Source of the DNA: Bacteroidota bacterium
GTDB taxonomy: Bacteria; Bacteroidota; Bacteroidia; Sphingobacteriales; Sphingobacteriaceae
Assembly: GCA_023450085.1 (NCBI GenBank)
Contig: JAEXHI010000034.1
Coordinates: forward strand, 1-64,000
DNA length: 64,000 nucleotides
Direction: 5' to 3'
Shown: positions 53,361 through 61,345 of the stretch, in pieces
How positions within the stretch are numbered: the first letter of the stretch is position 1
Layout: the number at the start of each line of letters is the position of its first letter
Notes under the pieces: model-generated
The model's input: only the letters and a program-made list of their open reading frames with translations
The model's database searches: none
What the model was told of the DNA's origin: nothing
Translations under genes and position numbers: made by a program

Positions 53361-53993
53361 TTAATCTAAGCTTGCAGTAATTAACCTTAAAAACTCTGCT
53401 CTGGTTTTATCATTTTTCATGAACTCGCCAGTAAAAGCAGAAGTAGTAGTTACCGAATTTTGCTTTTGCACACCACGCATGGCCATGCACAAGTGTTTAC
53501 ATTCCATTACCACTGCAACTCCTGCAGGAGCTAAAGTATTTTGGATACAATCTCTGATTTCGTTGGTTAAACGTTCTTGCACTTGCAAACGACGAGCAAA
53601 AGCATCCACCACTCTAGGGATTTTGCTCAAACCTACGATATGCCCATTAGGGATATAAGCGATATGCGCCTTACCAAAAAATGGCAACATATGGTGTTCG
53701 CACATCGAGAAAACCTCGATATCCTTTACCACTACCATTTGGCTATAATCTTCCTTAAACATAGCCGATTTTAAAATCTGCTCCGGCTTAAGATCATAGC
53801 CATGGGTTAAATATTGCAAAGCTTTGGCTACGCGCTCTGGGGTTTTAATCAAACCTTCACGTTCTGGGTCTTCACCCAAACGCTCCAAAATATCTTTGTA
53901 ATGTACCGCTACTCCATTAATTTTATCTTCGTCATATCGTTCTATTTTTTGGTAGCCCAATAGTTCTTCTTCGTGGTCGTGTTCGTGTGCCAT
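53361..53993 (-). CDS. folE: GTP cyclohydrolase I
   Basis: Converts GTP to 7,8-dihydroneopterin triphosphate, first step of folate and of queuosine precursor synthesis. 210 residues with zinc-ligand motif SMCEHHMLPFFGKAHIAYIP, RVVDAFARRLQVQERLTNEI and CKHLCMAMRGV. It is 12 bp after queD in the same operon, which fits 7-deazaguanine (preQ0/queuosine) precursor supply. Confidence 0.96.
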   Translation of the reverse strand: MAHEHDHEEELLGYQKIERYDEDKINGVAVHYKDILERLGEDPEREGLIKTPERVAKALQYLTHGYDLKPEQILKSAMFKEDYSQMVVVKDIEVFSMCEHHMLPFFGKAHIAYIPNGHIVGLSKIPRVVDAFARRLQVQERLTNEIRDCIQNTLAPAGVAVVMECKHLCMAMRGVQKQNSVTTTSAFTGEFMKNDKTRAEFLRLITASLD

Positions 53994-54005
53994 AAATGAG
54001 ATGTA

Positions 54006-54416
54006 TTAGCCGAAGTATTCGACGTAGTTGTTATCTGTTTCGTAAATTTTAATGCAATGAAGCTGAGCGCCACTTTCACCAACATGAGGTGCTAATATAT
54101 CCCAAATGGCAATCGCCAAGTTCTCTGTAGAAGCTAGTTTACCTTTCATGAAATCTACGTCCAAGTTTAGGTTCCTATGGTCTACCTTATCAATCACGTG
54201 TTTATTGACCACCTGTTTCAACCATTTTAAATCTACCAAAAAACCAGTTTCTGGATTTACTTCTCCTTTAACGGTAACAAACAGCTGGTAGTTATGTCCA
54301 TGCCAGTTCGGGTTTGCACATTTGCCAAACACCGCTGTATTCTCGTCTTCGCTCCAATCTGGACGAGCAAGTTTATGAGCGGCATTAAAGCTCTCCCTAC
54401 GTGTAATATAAATCAT
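54006..54416 (-). CDS. queD: 6-carboxy-tetrahydropterin synthase / 6-pyruvoyl-tetrahydropterin synthase family
   Basis: 136 residues. Catalytic and zinc residues visible: His14 in ESFNAAHKL, Cys33 in FGKCANPNWHGHN with His39 and His41. Makes 6-carboxy-5,6,7,8-tetrahydropterin for queuosine, or another tetrahydropterin. First gene of the operon with folE, consistent with the 7-deazaguanine pathway. Confidence 0.92.
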   Translation of the reverse strand: MIYITRRESFNAAHKLARPDWSEDENTAVFGKCANPNWHGHNYQLFVTVKGEVNPETGFLVDLKWLKQVVNKHVIDKVDHRNLNLDVDFMKGKLASTENLAIAIWDILAPHVGESGAQLHCIKIYETDNNYVEYFG

Positions 54417-54432
54417 CTTAAAAAAATAAGAC

Positions 54433-54440
54433 GCAAATAT
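54433..54440 (-). promoter_or_regulatory. Promoter of the queD-folE-fabD operon
   Basis: TATATTTG (complement of 54433-54440), a perfect -7 element 16 bp upstream of the queD start on the minus strand. No clear -33 match. Confidence 0.55.
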
Positions 54441-54542
54441 ACAGATAAAGTCAATAGACTACCGTCGATATTGACCCGAAGTTGAAATATGAAAATGTAC
54501 TTACTATTTTGAAAAGCAATGTATATTCGCCAGAGCAACGTC

Positions 54543-54697
54543 AGTCCCGCTTTCCGCTACAATCTTTTGCTTCAACTTTTATCATCCTGAGCCTGTCGAA
54601 GGATCTGTTTCATCGGAGACAAACGCTTCCACAAGCTCGGCGTGACAGCATATTAAGGGCATTGATAGCAAAAGTATTTCCACTTCAATCGGGTTTA
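54543..54697. repeat. Family-B element with nested family-A inverted repeat
   Basis: Outer arms: AGTCCCGCTTTCCGCTACAA (from 54543) and its imperfect reverse complement (54668-54697). Inside lies the A repeat with arms ATCATCCTGAGCCTGTCGAA (54581-54602) and TTCCACAAGCTCGGCGTGAC (54627-54648). Confidence 0.75.
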
Positions 54698-54771
54698 GCT
54701 CACCAAATACCCTGCTACGATCATAAAACCTCATTAATCAAACAACCAGAAAATAATCGTTACTTAGTGCT

Positions 54772-55398
54772 ATGAAACTCCTGGTAGTAGCAGCAACCCA
54801 AGCTGAAATAGCGCCTACGCTAGCACATTTTGGAATTGCTTCAAACAGCTTTATCGAAACCGAAAATTTTGACGTACTCATTACAGGAGTAGGCATGGTA
54901 GCCACTGCTTTTTCATTAGGAAAACAGTTAAGCAACCAATATAATCTAGTACTTAACGTAGGCATTGCGGGTAGTTTCGACAGAGAAATTAGTTTAGGAG
55001 AAGTGGTAAATATCACTCACGACACTTTTGCCGAACTTGGTGCCGAAGACCACGATAATTTTATTACGTTGCCACAATTGGGTTTTGGCGAAAACACTTT
55101 TTCTTCCACCAACGAAATCGTTTTGGACTTGAAAAAAATGAAGGGCATTACTGTGAACAAAGTACATGGCAATGCACAAAGTATAGAGAAAACCATTCAA
55201 CGATACCAACCCGAAATAGAAAGCATGGAAGGTGCCGCTATTTTTTATGCTTGCCAACAATTAAATATCCCTGCTTTACAAATCCGCAGTATTTCAAATT
55301 ATGTGGAACCTCGTAACAGAGAAAGTTGGCAAATAGGTTTAGCAGTAAAAAATTTGAATGACTGGTTAGTCGATTTCATCAATAAGTATTACAACTAA
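54772..55398 (+). CDS. mqnB: Futalosine hydrolase
   Basis: 208 residues of the nucleoside phosphorylase/hydrolase fold. Motifs include GVGMVATAFSLGK, LNVGIAGSFDREISLGEVVN and SMEGAAIFYACQQLNIPALQ. Cleaves futalosine to dehypoxanthine futalosine in menaquinone synthesis. Start ATG 54772 begins MKLLVVAATQAEI. The next gene follows by 6 bp and mqnD lies one gene further, so a mqn operon with an inserted sulfurtransferase is likely. Confidence 0.9.
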   Translation: MKLLVVAATQAEIAPTLAHFGIASNSFIETENFDVLITGVGMVATAFSLGKQLSNQYNLVLNVGIAGSFDREISLGEVVNITHDTFAELGAEDHDNFITLPQLGFGENTFSSTNEIVLDLKKMKGITVNKVHGNAQSIEKTIQRYQPEIESMEGAAIFYACQQLNIPALQIRSISNYVEPRNRESWQIGLAVKNLNDWLVDFINKYYN

Positions 55399-55404
55399 AA
55401 CATC

Positions 55405-56265
55405 ATGGCAAACCAAAACGAACTTAGCCCAATTATTAATGTAGATGAACTAAAACTGCTCGCCCGCAAATTTACAGATGTAGTTATTGTAGACGTAAGC
55501 AATGAAAAAAATGCCAAAGAAAACTACCTCAAAAAACATTTAGACAAGGCCATATTTTTAGATCTAAATAAAGACCTCGCTGATATTAAAACAGATTTGG
55601 CTCTCGGTGGCCGAAACCCATTACCACAAATAGCAAATTTTCTGGACCTTCTATCGAATATCCGCATCTCACCAGATACCCACGTCATCATTTACGACCA
55701 CAAAAATGGCGCAAATGCAGCAGCAAGATTTTGGTGGATGATGAAATCGGTTGGACATAAAAATGTACAGGTTTTAGATGGAGGCTTTCAGGAAGCGGAA
55801 AAAAGAAATTACCCCATCAATAACCACCTCCCTACCCCTAAAAAAGTGGGCAATTATACCACTATTACGGATTGGCAGTTGCCAGTCGTCAATCTGGAAG
55901 AAGTTGATTTAGCATCAAGAAATAAAGATCATTTAATTATAGATGTACGAGAGAGGCCTCGTTACAATGGAGAGTTTGAACCTATTGATTTAATTGCAGG
56001 ACATATCCCCAATGCTATAAATATTCCTTTTTTGGACAACCTTAATGAAGACGGATTGTTTAAAGCTCCCGAAAAGTTAAGAGAGAAATATCAGGACATA
56101 TTTAATGAATTCAACAACAGTCAAATCATCGTCCATTGTGGCTCTGGTGTAACGGCATGTCATTCACTACTGGCCATGTCCCATGCAGGGTTTAACATTC
56201 CTAAATTATACCCAGGCTCATGGAGCGAATGGAGCAGAAATAATAAACCCATTGAAAAAATTTAA
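55405..56265 (+). CDS. Two-domain rhodanese (thiosulfate/3-mercaptopyruvate sulfurtransferase type)
   Basis: 286 residues with two rhodanese domains; the active Cys245 is in VHCGSGVTACHS. The CGSGV loop is typical of 3-mercaptopyruvate sulfurtransferase rather than thiosulfate rhodanese (CRKGV). Transfers sulfane sulfur, acceptor unknown. Located between mqnB (6 bp) and mqnD (59 bp) on the same strand; a link to menaquinone synthesis is not established. Confidence 0.92.
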   Translation: MANQNELSPIINVDELKLLARKFTDVVIVDVSNEKNAKENYLKKHLDKAIFLDLNKDLADIKTDLALGGRNPLPQIANFLDLLSNIRISPDTHVIIYDHKNGANAAARFWWMMKSVGHKNVQVLDGGFQEAEKRNYPINNHLPTPKKVGNYTTITDWQLPVVNLEEVDLASRNKDHLIIDVRERPRYNGEFEPIDLIAGHIPNAINIPFLDNLNEDGLFKAPEKLREKYQDIFNEFNNSQIIVHCGSGVTACHSLLAMSHAGFNIPKLYPGSWSEWSRNNKPIEKI

Positions 56266-56324
56266 AGAAGAATAATTGAAGCTCAAATGACGTTTAAATT
56301 TATTTCATCACGTAAATTTACCGC

Positions 56325-57179
56325 ATGGAACTTACACTTGGTTTTTCGCCCTGCCCTAATGACACTTTCATTTTTGATGCTTTAATCCACGGCAAAATAG
56401 ATACTGAAGGCTTAAGCTTTAAAGTATTTTTTGACGATGTTGAAACCTTAAACCAAAAGGCTTTAAAGGGAGAATTAGACATTACCAAATTGAGTTTCCA
56501 TGCTTTTGCCTACGTTGCAGAGCGATATGCCTTGTTAGATGCAGGTAGTGCTTTGGGATTTGGCGTTGGCCCTTTGTTGATTTGCAAAAAGGAAAATGCC
56601 GAACGCATAGAAAGTCAATTGAAAAGTGGAAGCTTTGAACTAAAAACTGGTATTCCAGGCAAATACACCACTGCTAATTTCCTATTGGGTGTAGCTTATC
56701 CGCAGCTTACCAATAAACAAGAAATGGTATTTTCGGAAATTGAAGATGCCTTGTTAAATGACGAAATAGACCTTGGTCTGATCATTCATGAAAACCGTTT
56801 TACTTACCAAGCTAAAGGACTACATAAAGTCATTGATTTAGGTGCTTATTGGGAAGAATTTTCAGGTTGCGCCATTCCATTGGGTGGTATTGTAGTAAAC
56901 AGAAATTTACCTTTGGACGTCCAAGAAAAAGTTAACCGACTAGTCAAAAAATCGGTAGAATATGCTTTTGAAAATCCTAAATCAGGCATTGAATTTATTC
57001 GTGAGCACGCACAAGCTATGGAAGAAGAGGTGATGTACAAACATATTGAATTATACGTTAACCAATACTCCGTAGATTTAGGCACTGAAGGCCGCAAAGC
57101 TATTGACACCTTGTTTGATATTGCCACTAAAAACGAAGTTATTCCAGCGATAGGGAAAAGCCTTTATGTAAGCTCGTAA
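56325..57179 (+). CDS. mqnD: 1,4-dihydroxy-6-naphthoate synthase
   Basis: 284 residues of the MqnA/MqnD family with the start MELTLGFSPCPNDTFIFDAL and the GIPGKYTTANFLLGVAYP and LGAYWEEFSGCAIPLGGIVV segments. Converts cyclic dehypoxanthine futalosine to 1,4-dihydroxy-6-naphthoate. With mqnB it shows that this organism makes menaquinone by the futalosine route. Confidence 0.92.
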   Translation: MELTLGFSPCPNDTFIFDALIHGKIDTEGLSFKVFFDDVETLNQKALKGELDITKLSFHAFAYVAERYALLDAGSALGFGVGPLLICKKENAERIESQLKSGSFELKTGIPGKYTTANFLLGVAYPQLTNKQEMVFSEIEDALLNDEIDLGLIIHENRFTYQAKGLHKVIDLGAYWEEFSGCAIPLGGIVVNRNLPLDVQEKVNRLVKKSVEYAFENPKSGIEFIREHAQAMEEEVMYKHIELYVNQYSVDLGTEGRKAIDTLFDIATKNEVIPAIGKSLYVSS

Positions 57180-57250
57180 GGTTTTATAGGATAAAGGAAC
57201 AAGGATTATTAAAGAGCAAAGACGATGTTCTTACTAATAGTCCTCGTTTA

Positions 57251-57342
57251 CTGTCACGCTGAGTTTATCGAATAATCGGGATAAGTGATTTAAGCCTCCT
57301 ATCACTAATGAGAGATATCCTTCGACAAGCTCAGGATGACAG
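57251..57342. repeat. Family-A inverted-repeat element
   Basis: Arms CTGTCACGCTGAGTTTATCG (57251-57272) and the reverse complement-like TTCGACAAGCTCAGGATGAC (57321-57342), 18 of 22 complementary, with a 48-nt centre. Same family as 32234, 32324 and the nested copy at 54581-54648. Confidence 0.8.
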
Positions 57343-57426
57343 CGTTAATGCTATGAGTAACCTGCGATGACGATTATTCTTGCTATCCCAAAAACTAACC
57401 CCTAGCAACTAGTTACTAACCACTAA

Positions 57427-57810
57427 TTACTGATTACAAGGCCCCTCTGGTATTTCCTTACTCATCTTGAGTACTTTGGTCACCACCATAGTCGAATCGT
57501 AACCTCCAGTAACGGTAGTAGTGTCTGATTTTACCAAATGGCATTCCACTTCTATATACACTGGTGTGTAGGGTTTTTCGAAACCTAAATTGGTATATTC
57601 CAGTTCCAAGTTTTTTGCGCTATCGGCCACCCAGTACTCACGACCTTCGTCGCAATCAGTAAACGATTTCACTTCAGGGCCATAACTATACAAACCTTTT
57701 AAAGTTAAAGACTTGCCTTTTTCCTGCTCTGAACCTTTGTTACCACTACAAGCCCATAAAAGACCCATGGCCAACAATACTACACAAACTAACTTTTTCC
57801 TGGTACACAT
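57427..57810 (-). CDS. Small lipoprotein with an NlpE C-terminal OB-like domain
   Basis: 127 residues. Lipoprotein signal MCTRKKLVCVVLLAMGLLWA, then lipidated Cys21. The mature part (LKGLYSYGPEVKSFTDCDEG, PVYIEVECHLV) resembles the C-terminal OB domain of NlpE-like proteins, which have been linked to copper or envelope stress in other bacteria; the assignment is tentative. It follows the LolC/E-like gene by 3 bp, so it is probably co-translated with it. Confidence 0.65.
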   Translation of the reverse strand: MCTRKKLVCVVLLAMGLLWACSGNKGSEQEKGKSLTLKGLYSYGPEVKSFTDCDEGREYWVADSAKNLELEYTNLGFEKPYTPVYIEVECHLVKSDTTTVTGGYDSTMVVTKVLKMSKEIPEGPCNQ

Positions 57811-57813
57811 ATG

Positions 57814-59049
57814 CTAGAGATCTTGATTAATACGATCTATCTTTTTAACGCTTAAATTTGATGCCAAACCTGCCGCTATAAAAGAAAAAAAACTTACCGT
57901 GGCAAAAACCAGCACAAAATCTTTCCACTTTAGGGCAATAGGATAAGCATTAGAAAACATAAAATTTGCATCGCCCATTTTAACCCAGCCAAAACGCTGT
58001 TGAAGCAAGCAAAAAATCAATCCTATTAACACCCCAAAGATACAACCTGTAAGTGTTATCATCATGCCTTCTGCTAAAAAAATTCGCTTTATCAGCTTCT
58101 TTCCCGCCCCAAGGCTGCTTAGCACCGATATATCTTTTTGCTTATCAATCACTAACATGGTTAACGAGCCAATGATATTAAAAATTGCGATGATCAGAAT
58201 AAAGGTCAGTATAATATACACCATCCATTTTTCGGAACCCAATACATTATAAAGTGCCTGATTTTGCTCAATTCTGTTTTTCACCACATAACTACTGCCC
58301 AAATCACTCTCCACCTTTTTCTTAAAGGCTTCGGCATCCACTCCTGTATTTACATTGATTTCAATAGCAGATACATTTTTTGGCTCACCGAGCAACTCTC
58401 TGGCGAAACTCAAAGGAACAATGAGCAAGTTGTCAAAATCTTGCTGCACTTCAAAAATACCAGCGGGTGAAATACTCAACATGGTGAAATCATCCAAAGG
58501 ATTCACCGAATTTCCCTGAGCACCTTTTTTAGGTGAATAAATCTGCAATTGTTCAAAAGGATCTGCAGGATTTACGCTTAGAAACGCCTGTAATGCCGAC
58601 CCTAATACCGCCTGTGGTTGACCCAGTCTACTCTCCAGCACAAAAGTCCCATCTACCATAATGGTATCCAAGCTTTTGTTTTTAAGGAAATCATTGCTCA
58701 CCCCTTTGATCATTGCTGGAGTTTGCTTGGTATCGTATCTTACCAAAGCATTTTCACTCAATACCTCCGTAAATGAATACACCTTTTCATCTTTTCTTAG
58801 CTGATTAAAATAGGCTGTATTGGGATTAAAAGTTTTCCCTTTAACGGGTGTAACTACCACCTGTGGCGTAATACTATTAAACATCTTTAATACCATTTCC
58901 TCAAAGCCGTTAAATACGGAAAGGATAATGATCAAAGCCGCACTACCCACCAAAACACCTACCATTGAAATGGCCGAGATAATGTTGATGGCATTGGTAG
59001 ATTTCTTGGCAAAAAGATACCTACGGGCAATATACAGTGCAGTGTTCAC
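57814..59049 (-). CDS. FtsX-like/LolC-LolE family ABC transporter permease
   Basis: 411 residues. N-terminal TM (IISAISMVGVLVGSAALIII), a large periplasmic domain, and three C-terminal TM helices, as in lipoprotein-releasing LolC/LolE. The conserved ARRYLFAKK at the start and NIIGSLTMLVIDKQKDISVL near residue 285 fit. Likely detaches lipoproteins from the inner membrane together with a LolD-like ATPase encoded elsewhere. Confidence 0.88.
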   Translation of the reverse strand: MNTALYIARRYLFAKKSTNAINIISAISMVGVLVGSAALIIILSVFNGFEEMVLKMFNSITPQVVVTPVKGKTFNPNTAYFNQLRKDEKVYSFTEVLSENALVRYDTKQTPAMIKGVSNDFLKNKSLDTIMVDGTFVLESRLGQPQAVLGSALQAFLSVNPADPFEQLQIYSPKKGAQGNSVNPLDDFTMLSISPAGIFEVQQDFDNLLIVPLSFARELLGEPKNVSAIEINVNTGVDAEAFKKKVESDLGSSYVVKNRIEQNQALYNVLGSEKWMVYIILTFILIIAIFNIIGSLTMLVIDKQKDISVLSSLGAGKKLIKRIFLAEGMMITLTGCIFGVLIGLIFCLLQQRFGWVKMGDANFMFSNAYPIALKWKDFVLVFATVSFFSFIAAGLASNLSVKKIDRINQDL

Positions 59050-59081
59050 TTAGTAAAGATAAGTTTAGCAACAATAAGATG

Positions 59082-59720
59082 TTATACCAAAAATGGATTG
59101 TTTAATTTTTCGTAACCAATGGTGGTACTTGGACCATGCCCTGGATGCACTTCGCAATCATCTGGCAGTACAAATACGTTATTTTTAATGCTTTCGATAA
59201 GCTGTTGATGATTACCACCTGGCAAATCGGTACGTCCAATGCTTCTAAAAAACAGCACATCGCCACCAATCAGGAAATTCTCATTTTTAGCGTAAAAACA
59301 TAAGTGTGCAGGCGAATGTCCTGGAGCAAAAATTAGTTCTAGTTGGCTATTACCAAAAGACACCGTACCTGTTTCTCCCAAAAACACTTCGGGCTCGGGC
59401 GAAACCTCATATTGAAATCCCATTTGCGGAGCATAGCTCACCACTCTATGCAACAAAGGCAATTCACCTTTATGAAACTGCGGCTTCAACCCCCATTGGT
59501 CAAACACAAACTTATTGCCCAACACATGGTCAATGTGACAGTGCGTATTTAACAGCAATACAGGTTTTAATCCTTTATCCTTAATAAATCGAACCAATTC
59601 ATTCTGCTCACTTCCTTCGTACATTCCGGGGTCAATGATAACACACTCACTAGTTTCATCAAACAAAACGTAAGTATTTTCTTGATAAGGATTAAAAGTA
59701 AATTGCTGGATATTGATCAT
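59082..59720 (-). CDS. Metallo-beta-lactamase-fold hydrolase (glyoxalase II-like)
   Basis: 212 residues with HxHxDH (THCHIDH near residue 60), FAPGHSPAHLCFY and EVHPGHGPSTTIGYE, the metal-binding ligands of a two-zinc hydrolase. Resembles YcbL/GloB-type enzymes; could be a hydroxyacylglutathione hydrolase-like protein, but substrate is unknown. Its promoter has a perfect -7 element (59766-59773). Confidence 0.88.
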   Translation of the reverse strand: MINIQQFTFNPYQENTYVLFDETSECVIIDPGMYEGSEQNELVRFIKDKGLKPVLLLNTHCHIDHVLGNKFVFDQWGLKPQFHKGELPLLHRVVSYAPQMGFQYEVSPEPEVFLGETGTVSFGNSQLELIFAPGHSPAHLCFYAKNENFLIGGDVLFFRSIGRTDLPGGNHQQLIESIKNNVFVLPDDCEVHPGHGPSTTIGYEKLNNPFLV

Positions 59721-59765
59721 TGGATTATAAGTTTTAAGTAATTAAGTAATACGGCAGAAAAATAT

Positions 59766-59773
59766 CAAAGTTA
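59766..59773 (-). promoter_or_regulatory. Promoter of the MBL-fold hydrolase gene
   Basis: TAACTTTG (complement of 59766-59773), perfect -7 element, 45 bp upstream of the ATG. The gap around it also has 11-bp inverted repeat ends AAGTTTTAAGT (59729-59739) / ACTTAAAACTT (59832-59842). Confidence 0.55.
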
Positions 59774-59842
59774 GCTCTTAAGCTCATCATAAGTTCTACA
59801 GTTTATATATGATACAGACTTAAAACCTATAACTTAAAACTT

Positions 59843-60439
59843 TCATTTCTTCCACCTAAAGCTAGCAATCAAGCTATCAATATCTTTCTTGATAAATTTA
59901 ACTACTGGCTGGATAGAATCGTATTGCGGACGCTCATTGAAATATAACGCTCCACGTAGGTAATGGTTTACACTATCGGTGAGAAAAAACTGTACGGAGG
60001 AAGCCGTATTGCCTTCTATACTATAATAAACGCCATATACTTTCTTATCAGGATAATTGATGATCCGCTGATCGATAGCATCGGCCTTTATGGTATGCTT
60101 CATGGCCAAACTACGAGCATTTTCGGTCATTTCGTTATAGGTATCTGGCGAAAAAACATCGTAATAAGTGATGTGCAATACCCCGTTGAAAGGCGTAAAT
60201 TCAAGATTTTTCCAACAAGGCTGGGCGTTCTTATCCGTATCTGTCGTTAACTTGGCATAGGTAGGATAGCTGAAACTATAAGCGCATCCCTCATTAAAAA
60301 CCTGATATTTTCTTTCAGGAAAATGAATCCGAAAATAGCCTTTGGGTTTAGGTGTAGCTACCTTTTCGCCATTGCAAGCAAATAAGCTAGCCAACAATAC
60401 GGTCAGACAAAAATTTCGAATCGATGTAATCATATCCAT
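59843..60439 (-). CDS. gldD: Gliding motility lipoprotein GldD
   Basis: About 198 residues. Lipoprotein signal with a LFAC lipobox, then GYFRIHFPERKYQVFNEGCA, a typical GldD start of the mature protein, and a body of beta-strands with YDVFSPDTYNEMTENARSL. GldD is an outer-membrane-associated lipoprotein required for gliding or type IX secretion-linked functions in Bacteroidota. The ATG at 60439 is preferred (60433 also possible); the frame remains open to 60490, but that start lies inside the inverted repeat before the gene. Confidence 0.88.
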   Translation of the reverse strand: MDMITSIRNFCLTVLLASLFACNGEKVATPKPKGYFRIHFPERKYQVFNEGCAYSFSYPTYAKLTTDTDKNAQPCWKNLEFTPFNGVLHITYYDVFSPDTYNEMTENARSLAMKHTIKADAIDQRIINYPDKKVYGVYYSIEGNTASSVQFFLTDSVNHYLRGALYFNERPQYDSIQPVVKFIKKDIDSLIASFRWKK

Positions 60440-60445
60440 GTAATC

Positions 60446-60508
60446 ATGTGACAATACGAGAATGTGATGATGAAAAGTATTTTGCCTCACATTAGCCCAT
60501 TGTCACAT
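60446..60508. repeat. Nested inverted repeat between aroE and gldD
   Basis: Outer arms ATGTGACAAT (60446-60455) / ATTGTCACAT (60499-60508), inner arms AATGTGA (60461-60467) / TCACATT (60487-60493), all exact, with symmetric 5-nt spacers (ACGAG, AGCCC). It lies just upstream of gldD and could form an extended hairpin. Confidence 0.7.
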
Positions 60509-60518
60509 CTGCTAATTA

Positions 60519-61268
60519 TCAAATTTCTGCATTCCAAATATCCCAAGAACGCTCTGCCTGTAAATGTAGCATTTCTAATCCGTTCTTTATAGCTGCCCCC
60601 TGCGCTTTAGCCTTCGTTAAAAACTGAGTTTCTTCAGGGTTATAAACTAAGTCGTAAGCTAAATGTTGCTCACTAAGATGTTGATAAGGAATTGGCGGAA
60701 ACGAATCGATGTTAGGAAACATTCCCAAAGGAGTGGTATTTATTAAAATGGTATGTTCCTCCAACACATCTTTGGTTACACTAGAGTACAACACTGCATT
60801 TGGCTGAGCATTTCTAACTACCGAAATAAATGGAATCTGCAGTTTATTGAATACATATTTCACCGCTAATGCAGCTCCACCATCGCCAAATATCAAAGCC
60901 TTTTTGTGATGAGCCTTTAATAATGGTTTTAAAGATTCTTCGAAACCATAAACATCAGTATTATACCCCTTTAAACGAGGCTTATCTCCTGATTGATCAA
61001 TAGAGATACAGTTCACCGCACCAATTTTTTCAGCGGCATCATCCAACTCCGTCATAAAAGGCATTACACTCACCTTATGCGGAATAGTTACGTTCAAGCC
61101 ACAAAGCAAAGGATCAGCTTCAATTAAATCGAGCATATCTTTTGCCTGAGGTACAGGATGAAGTTCATACTTGCAATCGGTAATTCCCTCAGCTTTAAAT
61201 TTATCAGCAAAAAACTGCTTGGAAAACGACGCCGACAGCGGAAAACCGATTAAACCAAAAGTTCTCAT
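60519..61268 (-). CDS. aroE: Shikimate dehydrogenase
   Basis: NADP-dependent reduction of 3-dehydroshikimate to shikimate. About 249 residues. The start MRTFGLIGFPLSASFSKQFF is the canonical N-terminus; an upstream frame to 61334 adds a 22-residue tail with no conserved feature. Substrate-binding motif GLNVTIPHKVSVM and the nucleotide loop FGDGGAALAVKYVF are present. Confidence 0.95.
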   Translation of the reverse strand: MRTFGLIGFPLSASFSKQFFADKFKAEGITDCKYELHPVPQAKDMLDLIEADPLLCGLNVTIPHKVSVMPFMTELDDAAEKIGAVNCISIDQSGDKPRLKGYNTDVYGFEESLKPLLKAHHKKALIFGDGGAALAVKYVFNKLQIPFISVVRNAQPNAVLYSSVTKDVLEEHTILINTTPLGMFPNIDSFPPIPYQHLSEQHLAYDLVYNPEETQFLTKAKAQGAAIKNGLEMLHLQAERSWDIWNAEI

Positions 61269-61345
61269 AAAAGTAGTTTGTATTGCACCAATTTCTGCGG
61301 GAGCAACTTTAGATTTTAAAGCCACTTCTCGCAAAAATGCATTTA

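Larger units (their letters stand above)
54417..54771. other. 355-bp gap with nested repeats, between queD and mqnB
   Basis: Carries the queD promoter and a B repeat with an A repeat inside it. A 97-codon plus-strand frame through it (54482-54775) is a repeat artefact. No other gene seen. Confidence 0.7.

Noticed and set aside
54482..54775. 97-codon plus-strand frame before mqnB
   Set aside because: It is formed by the nested A and B repeats; its end also overlaps the mqnB start.
57355..57430. Low-complexity stretch rich in ACTAA/ATTAC words downstream of mqnD
   Set aside because: Resembles common AT-rich filler between repeats; no stable fold or coding potential.
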